64,000 bases of DNA from Antedon mediterranea (taxonomy: Eukaryota > Echinodermata > Crinoidea > Comatulida > Antedonidae). Below, one piece after another: positions 38,601 to 43,726 of the stretch (its first letter is position 1; every line of letters begins with the position of its first letter). The stretch covers positions 11,299,312 to 11,363,311 of the forward strand of contig NC_092675.1 of the NCBI RefSeq assembly GCF_964355755.1, given 5' to 3'. The notes under the pieces were generated by a model. The model was not told the DNA's origin. It did not search any database and saw only the letters and a program-made list of their open reading frames with translations. The position numbers and the translations under genes were made by a program.

Positions 38601-41600
38601 GAACTTTCACTGGTGGGTTTACGTTAGCTTTATATTTGATAACACCACGACGGACGTCGTTGAATCTGTTCTGTACCTCTTCTATCCATGCTGCTTGTTC
38701 AGCATCTTCTGGATCTTCTATTTTCATTTGAATCTCTACATGTAAGTCTTGGATTTTCTTCCAGATCTCAGTCATATCTACAATCAGAATCTCTAGATAT
38801 TCTACCGGACTGGACTCTTCCATTGCTTGCTGTATTGTCTTTATGACTCTGGTCATAGCACCTTTCTGCACACTACGTCTTCTTTTTATCTCATCCATTT
38901 CAATGGATTGTAGTAAAGATAGGAATTTCGAATGTAAGACACAAAAAAGAATACACTGCGTCCTCACTGTTGTTATACGACTCAATCTCAAACTTTAATG
39001 CAACGTAAAATATGGTACACACGAAACATTAATTTGTATGGTATTTGGTTCGAAATCTGTAAGATATAATAATAATAACTCGCAAATTAAGCAATTGCTA
39101 TAGCGCCATCTATAATGGAAATCACTCAAGCGTGACGACCGATCTACGCTACAATCAGTACGATCGTACAAAATGAATACGCTATAAATAACTAAACTAT
39201 AGGAAAACCGTCAGCGGTGGTTCTAAACAATGTAACTAACCACATAACACATGAAATATAAACAATATGATTATCAAATTCTATGTTAATAAATCCAGGT
39301 GATCTGTAAATATATCTACGTTAACATGTTATTTCTGTATACTAGCTATCATTATACAAGTTTGCGTACGTAACATTTACACAAGATGGATGCCAAAGGC
39401 GAAAACTACATGCATCCTCATCAACACTTGTGCATAAACTAATTATTAAATATTATAACGTTGATTCTGATTATGATCTAACAATGATTAACTATACTAA
39501 TACTCACTCTTGAGCTCTCAATTAACAACCGAAAATTAAACTGTAGTTAACAATAATAATATGCCGTGTCTCAGAAAATCACACACGTGCGTCTATTACT
39601 GCTTCTCGTTACCTACTCTAACATAAAAAATCACAACATAAATATAGAGGGCGTACTTCAATATCCTAAACGATACAATAATGGTTATTTTAGAATCCTT
39701 TGTGTACAGGCAACTTTTTCCTGTAGGCCTATGGGCCAAAAAAAAAAGTGCAAATCCATAAGTGTTCCTATATAAAAATTGTGTCTGTCTGTGTAGTGAG
39801 TTGTGGATTGATTTTGGCCACCTGGATCTGCCTATGCAAATTTTAACAGTCAATATTAATTTTATTATTTATTTTAATGTATTATAAATAATGCGCACTA
39901 GAAAAAATACCATAACTTCACTGATCAAATAACGATCGATCTCATAGTTTGAATTGACTAATAATATGAATAATATGAAAATAACTTTGCATTATTTAGT
40001 ATATCACTTGTTCAAATGTTGACCTTTGACCTATGTCAACTGGTGTAATGATGAATGTGCTCTTTTGATTGTGTATGATTGATAACAGAATGGTAAAACA
40101 TAACATTTTGTCTTAAATTTTAGTTTTTATTTGGTTTTATTTGGTTTTATATGCAAATTTTGTGATTGGTCAATATTGACATTTGACCTTTAATTGCAAA
40201 GTATTTGTTTTACAAGGCGACTGAATAGATATCTATAACTATACAAATGTATTAAAAGACCAAATTGAACTTGAACAATAGATTGGTTATAATACATATG
40301 TATTATACATTGTTATAATTAGTCAATTTTGAACAAGTTTGACCCATTATCTCTTCCTATCCTGATCGAAGTCTGATTTGATTAACTACAGTATTATAAT
40401 TATATTAATCAAAATTATAATGAAATAACATAACTTTTACTGATCAAATAATTTGATTACTTGTAAAACCATCAATATCATAGTTTCAACAACTTTGCAT
40501 TTATTTGTTAACTAAAGACGCGTATTAAAATGTTAACCTTTGACCTTATGTCAACTGATGAAATTGATCATATGTCAACTGATGAAATGATGTATTCACT
40601 CTTTTACATTGCGCACGATTGATTAACACAATTAGAAAACATAAAGCCTAATATTGTTTGATAAACATGACAATGACATTATATATTAATCAGTAATATT
40701 TTCTGACATAGTCCTAGTCTCACATGGCGCGACGTTCAACACATCATCGTATGGACTTCAGAGTACGCACCGTTAAAATCAAACGATGGATGGAAATCTA
40801 ACGGAATAGGTCTCAAAGTAAATTCAAATTTTGGTTTTGGTCTTCTCAACACACATGCAATAGTAGAGATGGCAGACCCAAAAGTATGGAAATCTGTTCC
40901 GCCAAAGAACAAATGTCAAATGGGATCTTACAAACCAAGGCAAGTCTTTGATAACAATTATACATTGAATTTATGTATTCTTCTCTACACGGTTTTAAAT
41001 TGGTTTAAAATATGGTATATTAGAGAGGTTTTGCAATCCTACGAATGCGATAACGAAAATAAATTTCAGCGAAGCCCAGGTACGTGTTGCTTGGTGCTTG
41101 GCTGCTTAGGCCTCCTGGTCGACAACGACAACGACATCACAGCGAGTGAGGACTGCTATTTATCAAAATTGACCTGGCATTTTAGTAAATTACTTTCAAT
41201 AAATCTATAATTATATTATAATCATGAATCTTTCCTCATTAAAATGCACAATGTGCAAAAATAGATCAAAAACTATACTCGTTTTGTAGTTACGAATATG
41301 ACTGGTGATATTCGTTACGAATACGCTTTACTAATATGAAATAGGGATCAGCTCAAAAGTTTTACAAATGTGTGACGTATCCGTTTTCGTTCGTATTCGT
41401 AAGGTTGCGAAACATCCCTATTAGTGCGTATATGGGCGATTAAAACAACATTTACTGATTGGCTATTTCTTACCTTTCTGATCATGATTTGTGTATTATT
41501 ATATATAATTAATGTAATCAACATTAGTCTTAGCGTATTATGAGGAATTGATTTTTTAAATGTCACTAGTTGTATCTATTATGTCTTATATGATTTAAAA

Positions 41601-43726
41601 TCAATATTGAACACTTACTAGAGTATTTTCGAAGCAAAATAAACTATCTATGATGATACATACGACGGGCTGTGAAGGAACTGAAGCTGAAGTGAGTGTA
41701 TTGGAACATGTACAGGTTATACTAACACTTAACTACACAAGACGAGGAAATCTCCAAATCACTTTAACATCTCCACAAGGTATCAATGGGTCGACAAAAT
41801 TGTTTCTATTGTTCTACATCCTATATTTTCTTCAATTCAGTTTGAAAATACGACGGTATTTATTTATATCAAAATAGTTAAATGAATTACAATATCCTAA
41901 ATCTGTATCTCCCTAAGGTACTTCAACCAATTTACTCGAACCTCGTCAAACTGATGAATCACAGGAAGGTTTTCGAGATTGGGCTTTTATGTCCGTTCAC
42001 ACGTGGGGTGAAAATCCTTCAGCAAGAGGAGGTGAATGGCAACTTACTATTGAAGATTTGGTAGGAAGACATTGATTCATAATAAACTAGACAATACTGC
42101 AACGGTTCCTTGTAATATTTCCATAGGGTGCTTACCATATTATTATTATCCTTATTGACAACCGGGGATAACAGTGTCCAACATGGCATACAATTAAATA
42201 GTGGGCGATAGGCCTACAAGCATCAAAATAGCAATAACAAACTTAAATAAAATTTTCACTAACTTTAAGAACTTCAAAAACAAATTTTGACAGTAATAAA
42301 GGTTCAATAGAAAATAAAAACATACATATCCAGAAACTAAATTCCACAAATGACGCGCGAAGAAGTGTAATTTATTTTATTCTTTTAGTTTTTATTTGGA
42401 AACGGCTATCTGCGATTATTATTTATGCTTCACCAGAAGGTTTCATTTTTATTCCGTCTTTCCTGTATGTATTTATAGCTAATTATTACATAATTCATAA
42501 TACAAGAGTTTTTGGTTGTTGATTGATAATTATTTGCATTTGTAGGGCACAAACGACGGTAACTCTGGGGTGCTTATATCTTGGGAGCTTGTTTTACATG
42601 GAATGAAGAATCAACCAGAATACCAAAAACAAGGTCGGAAATATGTAGATAATTATAATGAAGTCAAGGATGAAAAGGTATAGTAATAGAGAGGTTTCGC
42701 AATCTTACGAATACGATAACGAAAACGGATACGACACGTATTCGTTTTTCGTAAGCCAGTAAAAATCTTGTTTCGCATGGCAACGAAATATTGAGGGCGC
42801 CGTCCAAAATATGACTGCGTTAAATTTGAGCGAAGCGCAGATACGTGTTGCTTGGTGTGCTTGGCTGTTGCCTAGGCCTAGCGTAACATCAAAGCGAGTG
42901 AGGACTTTAAAAACTGCTATTTATCAAAATTGACCTGGCATTTTAGTAAATTACTTTAGTGAATTACTTTCAATAAATCTAGTTATATTATAATGAATCA
43001 TTCCTGATTCAAATGCAAAATGTGCAAAATAGATCAAAAACTATACTCGTTTTGTAGTTACGACTATGAAATGGGGATCAGCTCAAAAGTTTCACAAATG
43101 TGTGACGTATCCGTTGTCGTTATCGTATTCGTAAGGTTGCGAAACCTCCCTAATGACATATTTTCATTTCCAATTTAAATAATCAGTTTATCATGCTATA
43201 GGTTTGAGTTTCGACTTTCTTAATTTTGACCTAAGCCGTTCACACCATCTGGGTGACCTCTTGCCATATCGTCCTATCTTATGACGTTCTAGTTGCACTT
43301 GTTTTAGGGATCCTTGGTTTCTTGATGTTCAGGCTGCCTTCAGACAGTCTAACCATTTCTTACTTGGTCTCCCTCGTTGTCTATTTTCTTGGACAACTTC
43401 ACCCAAAAGTAAATTTGGGTATCTTGTGGAGGGCATCCTGATAATATGTCAAAAATACCGTAGCCTCTATTTGGCTATCCTTGCTTTAATTTTGCGGCTC
43501 CAATGTTGATGTTGATATCCTGATGTGATTTAGTGATTAATTTATTTTTTAGATAATTGTAGCTCAAATAGAACAATGAACCATGTGTTTACTCTTTCAG
43601 AGGCAGAGAATACATAGTCATCTAGAAGAGTCAATGACGGAACAATTAGAGGAATTAAAAGAAGCTAGAGATTGGGCTAAGGGATTTATATCTTATTTTA
43701 ATTCTAAAGATACAAACCGTCAATAG
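8462..43726 (+). CDS. Proprotein convertase 1/3-like (kexin/subtilisin family), 13 exons
   Basis: Calcium-dependent serine endoprotease that cleaves prohormones after dibasic sites in the regulated secretory pathway. Exons: 8462-8632, 21101-21205, 22263-22385, 22556-22664, 22941-23055, 28787-28875, 29256-29428, 30402-30715, 40712-40939, 41622-41779, 41918-42060, 42546-42677, 43601-43726. Joined length is 1986 nt (661 aa) and all phases close. Layout: signal peptide ~1-21; propeptide to RQKR (cleavage after residue 107; secondary RSIR site in exon 2); catalytic Asp168 (IIDDG), His209 (HGTRCAGE), oxyanion Asn310 (ASGNGG), Ser383 (GTSASAP); P domain ~460-600; C-terminal amphipathic helix 621-661. 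Asn rather than Asp at the oxyanion position excludes PC2. Absence of a Cys-rich region and membrane segment argues against furin. An in-frame TAA at 8417-8419 with no intervening ATG supports the start. The C-tail is about 90 residues shorter than in mammals, and RRGD reads RRGN. An antisense BEL element sits in intron 8. Confidence 0.93.
8902..9002 (+). repeat. Dispersed double-hairpin repeat, copy 3
   Basis: A full-length copy in PC1/3 intron 1, running from GGCCATATATATGGCTGCAG (a clean left hairpin) to the right hairpin AGTCGCG-ATGCA-CGCGACT followed by AAAAAC. Confidence 0.75.
9003..10052. other. Intron 1 segment, nothing recognised
   Basis: AT-rich intronic sequence with a short GT microsatellite near 9937-9950. 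No gene or repeat family is recognised. Confidence 0.4.
10053..10331 (-). pseudogene. 3' end of a non-LTR retrotransposon (CR1/L2-like tail)
   Basis: On the minus strand a frame at 10331-10227 reads [20 protein letters not shown] followed by LPSAIRLHN and a stop. The pattern R-x-x-F-S-F-x-P-x-A-I-x-x-x-N is typical of the end of LINE reverse transcriptases. It is followed by a 3' tail of (GAATCT)n units at 10071-10053. The copy is 5'-truncated. Clade assignment is tentative. Confidence 0.5.
10332..11539. other. Intron 1 segment, nothing recognised
   Basis: Apart from possible further decayed LINE sequence just upstream of the tail, no gene, RNA or clear repeat is seen. Confidence 0.35.
11540..12300. 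repeat. Five-unit ~158-bp tandem array with paired CCGCCATTTT motifs
   Basis: Units centre near 11570, 11720, 11880, 12040 and 12195. Each holds GG(C)CGCCATTTTG or a variant, a short AT spacer, then the inverted motif CAAAATGGC(C)GCC. The rest of each unit repeats phrases such as ATGATTTTGGTGGCAAA and GTCAAGGAATCTAAATACAG. Units have diverged substantially, so the array is old. The inverted motif resembles the YY1 core (CCGCCATNTT). Confidence 0.65.
12301..13621. other. Intron 1 segment, nothing recognised
   Basis: Contains a TTTATTTATTTATTC tract near 13510 resembling a retroposon tail in minus orientation. No gene is supported. Confidence 0.35.
13622..14465. repeat. Left arm (~844 bp) of a giant inverted repeat
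   Basis: Nearly identical, in reverse complement, to 15021-15963. It runs from the AAAAATATAATTT outer edge to the inner edge ATTAATATATTTTGCTAGT. Inside the arm a ~146-bp direct duplication begins at TGTACTTGATCAACATTTTG (near 13910 and again near 14056). Compared with the right arm it lacks about 100 bp after GAAAATGAGC near 14153. Confidence 0.9.
14764..15014 (-). repeat. tRNA-derived SINE in the palindrome loop
   Basis: Read on the minus strand, the head TGGAGTTGTGGCTTGGTGG supplies an A box (TGGCTTGGTGG) and GGGTTCAAATCC about 32 bp on is a B box. That is the internal RNA polymerase III promoter spacing of a tRNA. A ~150-bp unrelated body and a poly-A/T-rich tail near 14764-14785 follow. 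No cloverleaf-competent tRNA is proposed. Family name not assigned. Confidence 0.7.
15021..15963. repeat. Right arm (~943 bp) of the giant inverted repeat
   Basis: Reverse complement of 13622-14465 with few differences, and longer by about 100 bp. The extra segment, about 15332-15440, includes GATGGCGTGAACACCAC. The arms are separated by about 555 bp containing the SINE. No target-site duplication was found at the outer edges. Confidence 0.9.
15964..16609. other. Intron 1 segment, nothing recognised
   Basis: AT-rich, no gene or repeat recognised. Confidence 0.35.
16610..17039. repeat. Compound (ATC/CGT-variant) microsatellite, ~430 bp
   Basis: Trinucleotide CAT/ATC units with interspersed ACC, GTC and TTA variants. 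It yields long but meaningless His/Ile- or Met/Asp-rich frames on both strands. Confidence 0.95.
17703..17852 (-). pseudogene. Non-LTR retrotransposon C-terminal remnant
   Basis: The minus-strand frame reads [18 protein letters not shown], then about 15 residues on [12 protein letters not shown] and a stop. GRPRxxWxxQxxxDL followed by R-K-W is the hallmark ending of many LINE (RTE/Jockey-like) polyproteins. No polymerase domain remains upstream. Confidence 0.55.
17907..21100. other. End of intron 1, nothing recognised
   Basis: AT-rich, with several TAGGCCTA palindromes. No coding exon, RNA gene or definable transposon is seen before the exon 2 acceptor (TTTTTTTTAG) at 21100. Confidence 0.4.
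21101..21205 (+). CDS. PC1/3 exon 2: propeptide
   Basis: Residues 58-92. Contains [20 protein letters not shown], the PC1/3-type prodomain with its secondary cleavage motif (RSIR-S). Bounded by a TTTTTTTTAG acceptor and CGG|GTAAGA donor, both phase 0. Confidence 0.95.
22263..22385 (+). CDS. PC1/3 exon 3: propeptide cleavage site
   Basis: Residues 93-133. [17 protein letters not shown] carries the primary autocleavage site [18 protein letters not shown] starts the mature enzyme. Donor CTG|GTACGT, phase 0. Confidence 0.95.
22556..22664 (+). CDS. PC1/3 exon 4: catalytic Asp
   Basis: Residues 134-169 plus one base. [20 protein letters not shown] runs into the catalytic Asp168 of IDDG. Phase 1 donor G|GTAAGA. 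Confidence 0.95.
22941..23055 (+). CDS. PC1/3 exon 5
   Basis: Residues 170-207 plus two bases. [19 protein letters not shown] is the conserved calcium-site region. Donor GC|GTAAGC. Intron 5 is 5.7 kb. Confidence 0.95.
23056..25683. other. Intron 5, first part; nothing recognised
   Basis: AT-rich, with a (TA)n run near 24902-24927. No supported gene or definable transposon. Confidence 0.4.
25684..25935. repeat. 15-bp minisatellite, about 17 units
   Basis: The unit is GAATGAAATGTTTT plus one base (G). At least a dozen consecutive copies from 25741 are identical except for one GAACGAAATG variant near 25880. The left end is degenerate (GAATTGAAGGC, GAATAAAATG). Homogeneity points to recent expansion. 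The phase-maintained His/Ile/Phe-rich frames on the minus strand are artefacts of the period. Confidence 0.95.
26059..26668. mobile_element. Retroposon-like insertion with 12-bp flanking duplication
   Basis: AAACCGCCCGGT occurs at 26047-26058 and again at 26657-26668, bracketing about 600 bp. That length and exactness suit a target-site duplication from retroposition. Inside are a B-box-like GAGTTCGAGACTCGG (minus strand, 26131-26145), a TA microsatellite and, on the minus strand, GATGAAGGGCTAGTGTTGCC, a phrase I associate with Penelope-type element ends. Family identity is uncertain. Confidence 0.4.
27408..28732. repeat. Interspersed 1.1-1.3-kb repeat, copy A
   Basis: Homologous in the same orientation to 59592-60706, sharing for example ACAGATGGTTCTCGAATAC, TGGCGATTTCAAATGTACG and GAGGAGATAGGAAAATGCG. 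The left end here is a complete hairpin, CTAGATGGTACGC and its complement around TCGCTTCGCTC. Copy A has an internal duplicated segment (ATTCGGGGAAAATCATAAAT near 27883 and a diverged version near 28553). No protein is encoded. Probably a non-autonomous element. Confidence 0.75.
28787..28875 (+). CDS. PC1/3 exon 6: catalytic His
   Basis: Completes Ala208 and encodes 209-237. [20 protein letters not shown] contains catalytic His209. Donor G|GTCAGT, phase 1. Acceptor CTTAG. This 89-nt exon is easily missed because it has no long open frame of its own. Confidence 0.95.
29256..29428 (+). CDS. PC1/3 exon 7
   Basis: Residues 238-295. [20 protein letters not shown] and [17 protein letters not shown] match the convertase core closely. 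Donor GTA|GTAAGT, phase 0. Confidence 0.96.
29602..29675 (-). repeat. Dispersed double-hairpin repeat, copy 4 (partial)
   Basis: Minus orientation: hairpin AGTCGCG-TGGA-CGCGACT, then the TTCACTATGTCTGTCGGTCG region with expanded GGTC/TGTC units. The rest diverges. Confidence 0.6.
29879..30320. mobile_element. 442-bp foldback MITE with TA target duplication
   Basis: Terminal inverted repeats of about 75-100 bp begin TTTGGTATCCCGCCATCTAT and end with the complement (ATACCAAA), flanked by TA on both sides. A second, inner inverted pair (TTATGAACAATTTCTG and CAGAAATTGTTCATAA) lets almost the whole unit fold. TA duplication suggests Tc1/mariner-type mobilisation. Its right edge lies 81 bp before PC1/3 exon 8. 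Confidence 0.75.
30402..30715 (+). CDS. PC1/3 exon 8: oxyanion Asn and catalytic Ser
   Basis: Residues 296-399 plus two bases. VWASGNGG contains oxyanion Asn310; [13 protein letters not shown] contains Ser383. Donor AA|GTAAGT, phase 2. Intron 8 is 10 kb and carries the BEL element. Confidence 0.97.
30864..31065. repeat. Left copy of a ~200-bp inverted repeat spanning intron 8
   Basis: TCGATCAGGATAGGAAG, then GGTCAAAGTTCAAAATTGAC, ATTTGGTCTTTTATTACAT and GGTCAAATGTCAATATTGAC recur in the same order, reverse-complemented, at 40165-40369. The pair encloses 9 kb containing the satellite and the BEL element. Confidence 0.6.
31066..31949. other. Intron 8 segment, nothing recognised
   Basis: Contains phrases (TTGACCTTTGAC and similar) shared with 39900-40630, so it is probably part of the same inverted-repeat element. 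No gene. Confidence 0.4.
31950..33106. repeat. ~155-bp satellite array, about 7-8 units
   Basis: Each unit carries GGGCAAATCCATAA, a TTCCTTAAGGATCGAG core, AGTGCACAGGCAG and, in most, CCATGGAGGACCGGCCCTTG. Cores lie near 31990, 32205, 32350, 32510, 32665, 32820 and 32990. The middle units are most alike and the edges degenerate. The array is interrupted at 33107 by the BEL element and briefly resumes at 39678. Confidence 0.85.
33107..33848 (-). repeat. 3' LTR of the BEL/Pao element
   Basis: 742 bp, nearly identical to 38933-39677. In element orientation it begins TGTATCGTTTAGG and ends GTGTCTTACA. Confidence 0.95.
33849..33860 (-). other. Polypurine tract of the BEL/Pao element
   Basis: On the minus strand GGTGGGGGAG directly precedes the 3' LTR, the expected primer for plus-strand DNA synthesis. 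Confidence 0.7.
33874..38898 (-). CDS. BEL/Pao gag-pol polyprotein
   Basis: Retrotransposon polyprotein for reverse transcription and integration. The open frame is 1705 codons from 38991, but its first 20 or so lie inside the 5' LTR. Met at 38896-38898 (MDEIKRRR), the first after the LTR, is the chosen start, giving 1674 aa. Numbered from 38991: Gag DUF1759-like ~140-330; zinc knuckles 348-415; aspartic protease with LWDSC at 458-462 (D460), where D-S/T-G is usual; reverse transcriptase with YVDD at 876-879; Pao RNase H ~1040-1170 (SDAS around D1047); integrase HHCC ~1349-1387 and catalytic D1418, D1483, E1521; DUF5641-like C-terminus ~1600-1690. No stop or frameshift is seen. It lies antisense to PC1/3. 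Confidence 0.96.
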   Translation of the reverse strand: MDEIKRRRSVQKGAMTRVIKTIQQAMEESSPVEYLEILIVDMTEIWKKIQDLHVEIQMKIEDPEDAEQAAWIEEVQNRFNDVRRGVIKYKANVNPPVKVQEDERDPKEKRSTLQLKKMDLPRFEGNVRRYARFKEDIKTFVIPVTHPKQLSFALRQTLGQAPLKILGPVEDNIDLMWERLDERYGDKVKLVDTIVSELEQKREIKDGEDNKLVTYIDKVEASYHDLKRAGLEREISNSKVVGEIEKKLPPSVFGRWVRHMHEEANGVDKTDRFPELLKFLTRERRSVEYAMGAIRTNQPTKAAASMHMVEISSRPKCLLHKESQHETKNCRTFLNKSVDERLNILKENRACFCCLTAGHIIAKCKGKKQCDTDGCRRLHHKLLHQQTQNTEPIPTVSSLENSLQMKSDPCLLQLMKVRSGKNELNTLWDSCATASLITHDAAKRIKAKGRPVKISMIKVGGQTECIDSMKYKILLNDNMGNCVAVEAYGIPKITAKIGNQNLENLAKILNVYPEQVKRPTGEVDLLVGYEYAGYHPTKIKACGHLVLLKNQFGQCIGGSHPSIEWEEGAGILVNYVKTTSFDDFLTIESMGVNCQPKCGSCRCGKCPSGAQKYTLKEERELKLIEDNLLYEAGKWTARYPWIKDPNNLPDNKKVAVAKLAALEKRLMKDSAKKKIYEEQIADMLKRGVAREIKETELQEYKGPIHYISHHAVEKPDSSSTPVRIVFNSSAAYKGHVLNDYWAKGPDLVNDLLAVLLRFRERPHALVGDIRKMYHSVAITQLDQHCHRFLWRDLNQNTLPKTYCVTAVNFGDRPSATIATVALRKTAEAGKLSTPEAAETVLNNVYVDDILECEESAKKARQRAEEIEKLIQPGNFAIKHWIFSGREKLEETWNPKEEKVLGISWKPGDDVLAFTDNVRTFKEIPEVLTKRICLSKINSVYDPLGLITPITVRAKILLRKLWGAKLEWDEAINTSERAEWIDLFEDLSTTSSVEFRRCVKPLDAKPGILPSLIMFSDASEKALGAVAYVRYEQWDGQFSSQIVASKSRVAPIEIISVVRLELSAAVMSKRLAQYIINETRIKFDQVFYIVDSEIVRAMVQKQSYGFKTFAATRIGEIQQDTEPQDWWWCRGEVNIADAITRGMNPSQIGPNSEWQKGPEFLRQPVENWPIEQSCNIKTLPERVKIVMAVNIEEEDSLADRIIRRQSKYQKLLRVTARVLKVYEKRRLKSILEEIEVKDTKGAEHFWIKESQKIMINLLSKDKTKFDKTYARLGPKIREDGVIVVGKRISRNVHFSYNKQEVPLLPYDNAFTKLYAKEIHSKGHLGVQSTVAKIRSKYWIIDVQRMVKSIKYHCVTCRRFEKNTAAQKMGPLPITRLKPSPPWMYIGVDLFGPFTTRGEVNKRARGKAYGVVFDCFVTRAVYIDIATDYSTDAFLQVFRKFVSLRGYPKEIYSDAGTQLSAAAKQLKSFGVNHGTTWKFSTPDAPWQNGVTESLIRGIKKALSHAIGGQVLAFSELQTVMFEVANLTNERPIGKHPTDPQDGSYLSPNDLLLGRSTGKVPDEPWSDNVSIKDRLKFIQCLVNGFWKKWTRDYFPSLIIRQKWHTIRRDVKKGDVVLIQDSNAVRGKWRLGRVTETYQSTDDRVRNAEVRVHTETGLVTTLKRAVQRLVVILPIEEQ
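38933..39677 (-). repeat. 5' LTR of the BEL/Pao element
   Basis: 745 bp, with an AAT insertion near 39556 relative to the other copy and two base differences. No standard TGG-beginning primer-binding site is seen immediately downstream; the first bases after the LTR are TTCGAAATTCC. Confidence 0.93.
39678..40164. repeat. Satellite remainder and first copy of a ~200-bp direct repeat
   Basis: 39678-39840 continues the interrupted satellite (GTGTACAGGCAACTTT, GCAAATCCATAAGTGTTCC). 39895-40090 is a diverged direct repeat of 40410-40630 (CTGATCAAATAA, ACTTTGCATT, GTTGACCTTTGACCTATG). Confidence 0.55.
40165..40369. repeat. Right copy of the inverted repeat spanning intron 8
   Basis: Reverse complement of 30864-31065, ending CCTATCCTGATCGA. 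It lies between the two direct repeats at 39895-40090 and 40410-40630, as though inserted into or duplicated with them. Confidence 0.6.
40712..40939 (+). CDS. PC1/3 exon 9, with GC donor
   Basis: Completes Asn400 and encodes 401-475 plus two bases: [18 protein letters not shown] through [20 protein letters not shown]. The acceptor is ACATAG at 40711. A second AG five bases on would lose the conserved Pro-Ser and is disfavoured. The donor is AAG|GCAAGT, a GC-AG intron. Confidence 0.92.
41023..41418. mobile_element. TA-flanked MITE, copy 1
   Basis: 396 bp in PC1/3 intron 9, flanked by TA on each side. Terminal inverted repeats are GAGAGGTTTTGCAATCCTAC and its diverged complement ending in GCGAAACATCCC. 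The interior shares TCAAAATTGACCTGGCATTT with copy 2 at 42689-43150. The element makes up most of the 682-bp intron. Confidence 0.8.
41622..41779 (+). CDS. PC1/3 exon 10: P domain
   Basis: Completes Arg476 and encodes 477-528 plus one base. [18 protein letters not shown] and [15 protein letters not shown] match the P domain. The usual RRGD motif reads RRGN (516-519). Acceptor TTACTAG is fixed by phase. Donor CAAG|GTATCA. Confidence 0.9.
41918..42060 (+). CDS. PC1/3 exon 11: P domain
   Basis: Completes Gly529 and encodes 530-576. [17 protein letters not shown] is strongly conserved in convertase P domains. Donor TTG|GTAGGA, phase 0. Confidence 0.95.
42546..42677 (+). CDS. PC1/3 exon 12: end of P domain
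   Basis: Residues 577-620. [20 protein letters not shown] ends the P domain, then a charged linker. Donor AAG|GTATAG. A MITE begins only 11 bp after the splice site. Confidence 0.92.
42689..43150. mobile_element. TA-flanked MITE, copy 2
   Basis: 462 bp, same family as 41023-41418. Terminal inverted repeats of about 45 bp begin GAGAGGTTTCGCAATCTTAC and end with the complement (GTTGCGAAACCTCCC), flanked by TA. It begins 11 bp inside PC1/3 intron 12. Confidence 0.85.
43230..43390 (-). pseudogene. Non-LTR retrotransposon C-terminal remnant
   Basis: The minus-strand frame reads [17 protein letters not shown], a stop, then residues resembling RxxW-containing LINE termini. GRPxKxWLDCL is a LINE polyprotein ending. 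The internal stop and truncation mark it as dead. In PC1/3 intron 12. Confidence 0.5.
43601..43726 (+). CDS. PC1/3 exon 13: C-terminal helix and stop
   Basis: Residues 621-661 and [23 protein letters not shown] continues into KGFISYF and is strongly amphipathic, as in the granule-sorting tails of PC1/3 and PC2. Acceptor TTTCAG. Confidence 0.9.
   Translation, partial: RQRIHSHLEESMTEQLEELKEARDWAKGFISYFNSKDTNRQ

Larger units (their letters stand above)
33107..39677 (-). mobile_element. Full-length BEL/Pao LTR retrotransposon
   Basis: 6571 bp on the minus strand, in PC1/3 intron 8. Two LTRs of 742 and 745 bp bound one uninterrupted gag-pol frame. The insertion is flanked by a perfect 5-bp duplication ATAAT (33102-33106 and 39678-39682). 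LTRs begin TG and end CA in element orientation. A polypurine tract (GGTGGGGGAG) abuts the 3' LTR. The LTRs differ by two substitutions and one 3-nt indel, so insertion is recent. The target was the ~155-bp satellite. Confidence 0.95.

Noticed and set aside
33874-38602. Many + strand frames opposite the BEL polyprotein
   Set aside because: They are antisense shadows of a well-supported gag-pol frame with complete domain order.
40716-40720. Alternative acceptor for PC1/3 exon 9 five bases downstream (CCTAG)
   Set aside because: It breaks the frame relation expected from exon 8 and deletes the conserved Pro-Ser before LTWRD. The ACATAG acceptor restores both.
8462-43726. Identity as PC2 or furin
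   Set aside because: The oxyanion residue is Asn, not the Asp of PC2. No Cys-rich segment or transmembrane helix follows the P domain as in furin, and the propeptide matches PC1/3.
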